DNA of 7,551 nucleotides from Bacteroidaceae bacterium (GTDB lineage: Bacteria; Bacteroidota; Bacteroidia; Bacteroidales; Bacteroidaceae), in assembly GCA_024695315.1 (NCBI GenBank), contig JAILIJ010000141.1, positions 1-7,551 of the forward strand, read 5' to 3'. Position 1 is the first letter of the stretch. Each line of letters begins with the position of its first letter. The translations under genes and the position numbers were made by a program. This document shows, piece after piece, positions 7,264 to 7,551 of this stretch. The notes under the pieces were generated by a model. The model searched no databases and was not told the DNA's origin. It saw only the letters and a list, made by a program, of their open reading frames with translations.

Positions 7264-7303
7264 GCATGTTTTGATAATTAAAATTATTAAAACATGCTTT
7301 TTT
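7264..7303 (+). terminator. Intrinsic terminator of the EEP enzyme gene
   Basis: Arms 7264-7279 (GCATGTTTTGATAATT) and 7282-7297 (AATTATTAAAACATGC) are complementary with a single G-T wobble. A two-base centre means the innermost A/T pairs open to form the loop. The right arm is followed at once by six T (7298-7303), then C and more T. It begins 27 bases after the EEP stop codon. An A-rich stretch on the left side is lacking, so it works best for plus-strand transcription. Confidence 0.85.
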
Positions 7304-7440
7304 CTTTTTTGTGGAATAAGTTATTTTATTTTGTATAATTTTTTTTGGTACATATCGTTTTTCATGTTAACTTTTTTAGGGACTTATCATATTTTATGAA
7401 AAAATAGAGAGAAAAAGGGCGTAACTTTTTACCCCACCTC

Positions 7441-7484
7441 CTTCGGCAACGCTTCGTATCTCCTTCGTATCACCTTCGAAATTC
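7441..7484. repeat. Four direct repeats starting CTTCG, period 11 bases
   Basis: CTTCG begins at 7441, 7452, 7463 and 7474. The middle two units, CTTCGTATCTC and CTTCGTATCAC, differ at one base of 11; the outer two share mainly CTTCG. A period of 11 is close to one helical turn, so the same face of DNA is presented repeatedly. This may be a protein-binding array or part of a genome-wide intergenic repeat. Confidence 0.6.
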
Positions 7485-7499
7485 ATTGTGATTTTGTAT

Positions 7500-7521
7500 C
7501 GATTTTGATTGAACAAAATCG
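7500..7521. repeat. Perfect 8-base inverted repeat
   Basis: CGATTTTG (7500-7507) and CAAAATCG (7514-7521) are exact inverted repeats around a 6-base centre. GATTTTG also occurs at 7490-7496, 11 bases before the left arm copy at 7501. No T-tract follows on either strand, so it is more like an operator or repeat end than a terminator. Confidence 0.5.
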
Positions 7522-7551
7522 CTCTTAATTCCGCTTGTGATCTGAGATGTC

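Larger units (their letters stand above)
7394..7549 (-). other. Short open frame entering from the right edge, coding status doubtful
   Basis: On the minus strand a frame is open from the right edge to a TAA at 7396-7394 (51 sense codons). It contains an ATG at 7486-7484 that would give a 30-residue peptide starting MNFEGDTKEIRSVAEGGG. The part before this ATG is also open, so it could be the end of a gene beyond the window. I recognise no domain. It overlaps the 11-base repeats, whose period is not a multiple of three, which argues against a conserved coding role. It may be an accidental frame over a repeat. Confidence 0.2.
7311..7551. other. Right-hand region without a confident gene
   Basis: From 7311 to about 7415 the DNA is A/T-rich with no recognisable gene. 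From 7416 it becomes more G+C-rich and contains GGGCGTAACTTTTTACCCC, a small imperfect stem, then the 11-base phased repeats and an inverted repeat listed separately. No tRNA or other RNA gene was recognised. The change in composition may mark an intergenic repeat element or the edge of the next gene. Confidence 0.5.

Noticed and set aside
7441..7521. CRISPR array
   Set aside because: The units are only 11 bases long with no spacers of 25-40 bases, so this is not a CRISPR.

Overview
The window looks like chromosomal DNA from a Bacteroidota bacterium, most likely Prevotella or a close relative. The supporting signs are Bacteroidota-type lipoproteins (lipobox Cys followed by acidic residues), a TonB-dependent receptor of the style used by this phylum, the families DUF5689 and DUF6359, A/T-rich leaders mostly without Shine-Dalgarno sites, and a TAnnTTTG-type promoter element. 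The genus is inferred from the overall character of the proteins, not from a marker gene.

Layout. Four genes on the minus strand form one probable operon, read from right to left: an outer-membrane TonB-dependent receptor (3181-5865), a DUF5689 lipoprotein (2316-3176, only 4 bases after the receptor), a large multidomain lipoprotein with OB-fold-like modules of the DUF6359 kind (290-2227), and a lipoprotein cut off by the left edge (1-219) whose visible part resembles the start of Bacteroidota DNA/RNA non-specific endonucleases. Both larger gaps in this operon (2228-2315 and 220-289) hold a possible RNA hairpin. On the other side of a 300-base A/T-rich divergent promoter region (5866-6165), a secreted endonuclease/exonuclease/phosphatase (EEP) family enzyme (6166-7236) is read on the plus strand and ends in a strong intrinsic terminator. 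The right end (7311-7551) has no confident gene but contains four CTTCG-led units spaced exactly 11 bases apart, a perfect 8-base inverted repeat, and a short open frame on the minus strand that leaves the window.

How the parts may work together (inference). Two nuclease-type enzymes flank an outer-membrane transporter and two predicted surface lipoproteins carrying OB-like folds, which are often nucleic-acid-binding. There is no SusD. A reasonable hypothesis is a surface system that binds, cuts and imports extracellular nucleic acid, with the DUF5689 and DUF6359 lipoproteins replacing SusD as capture partners and the EEP enzyme acting in the periplasm or outside the cell. The substrate is not proven by sequence, and OB-like folds and EEP enzymes also occur with other ligands.
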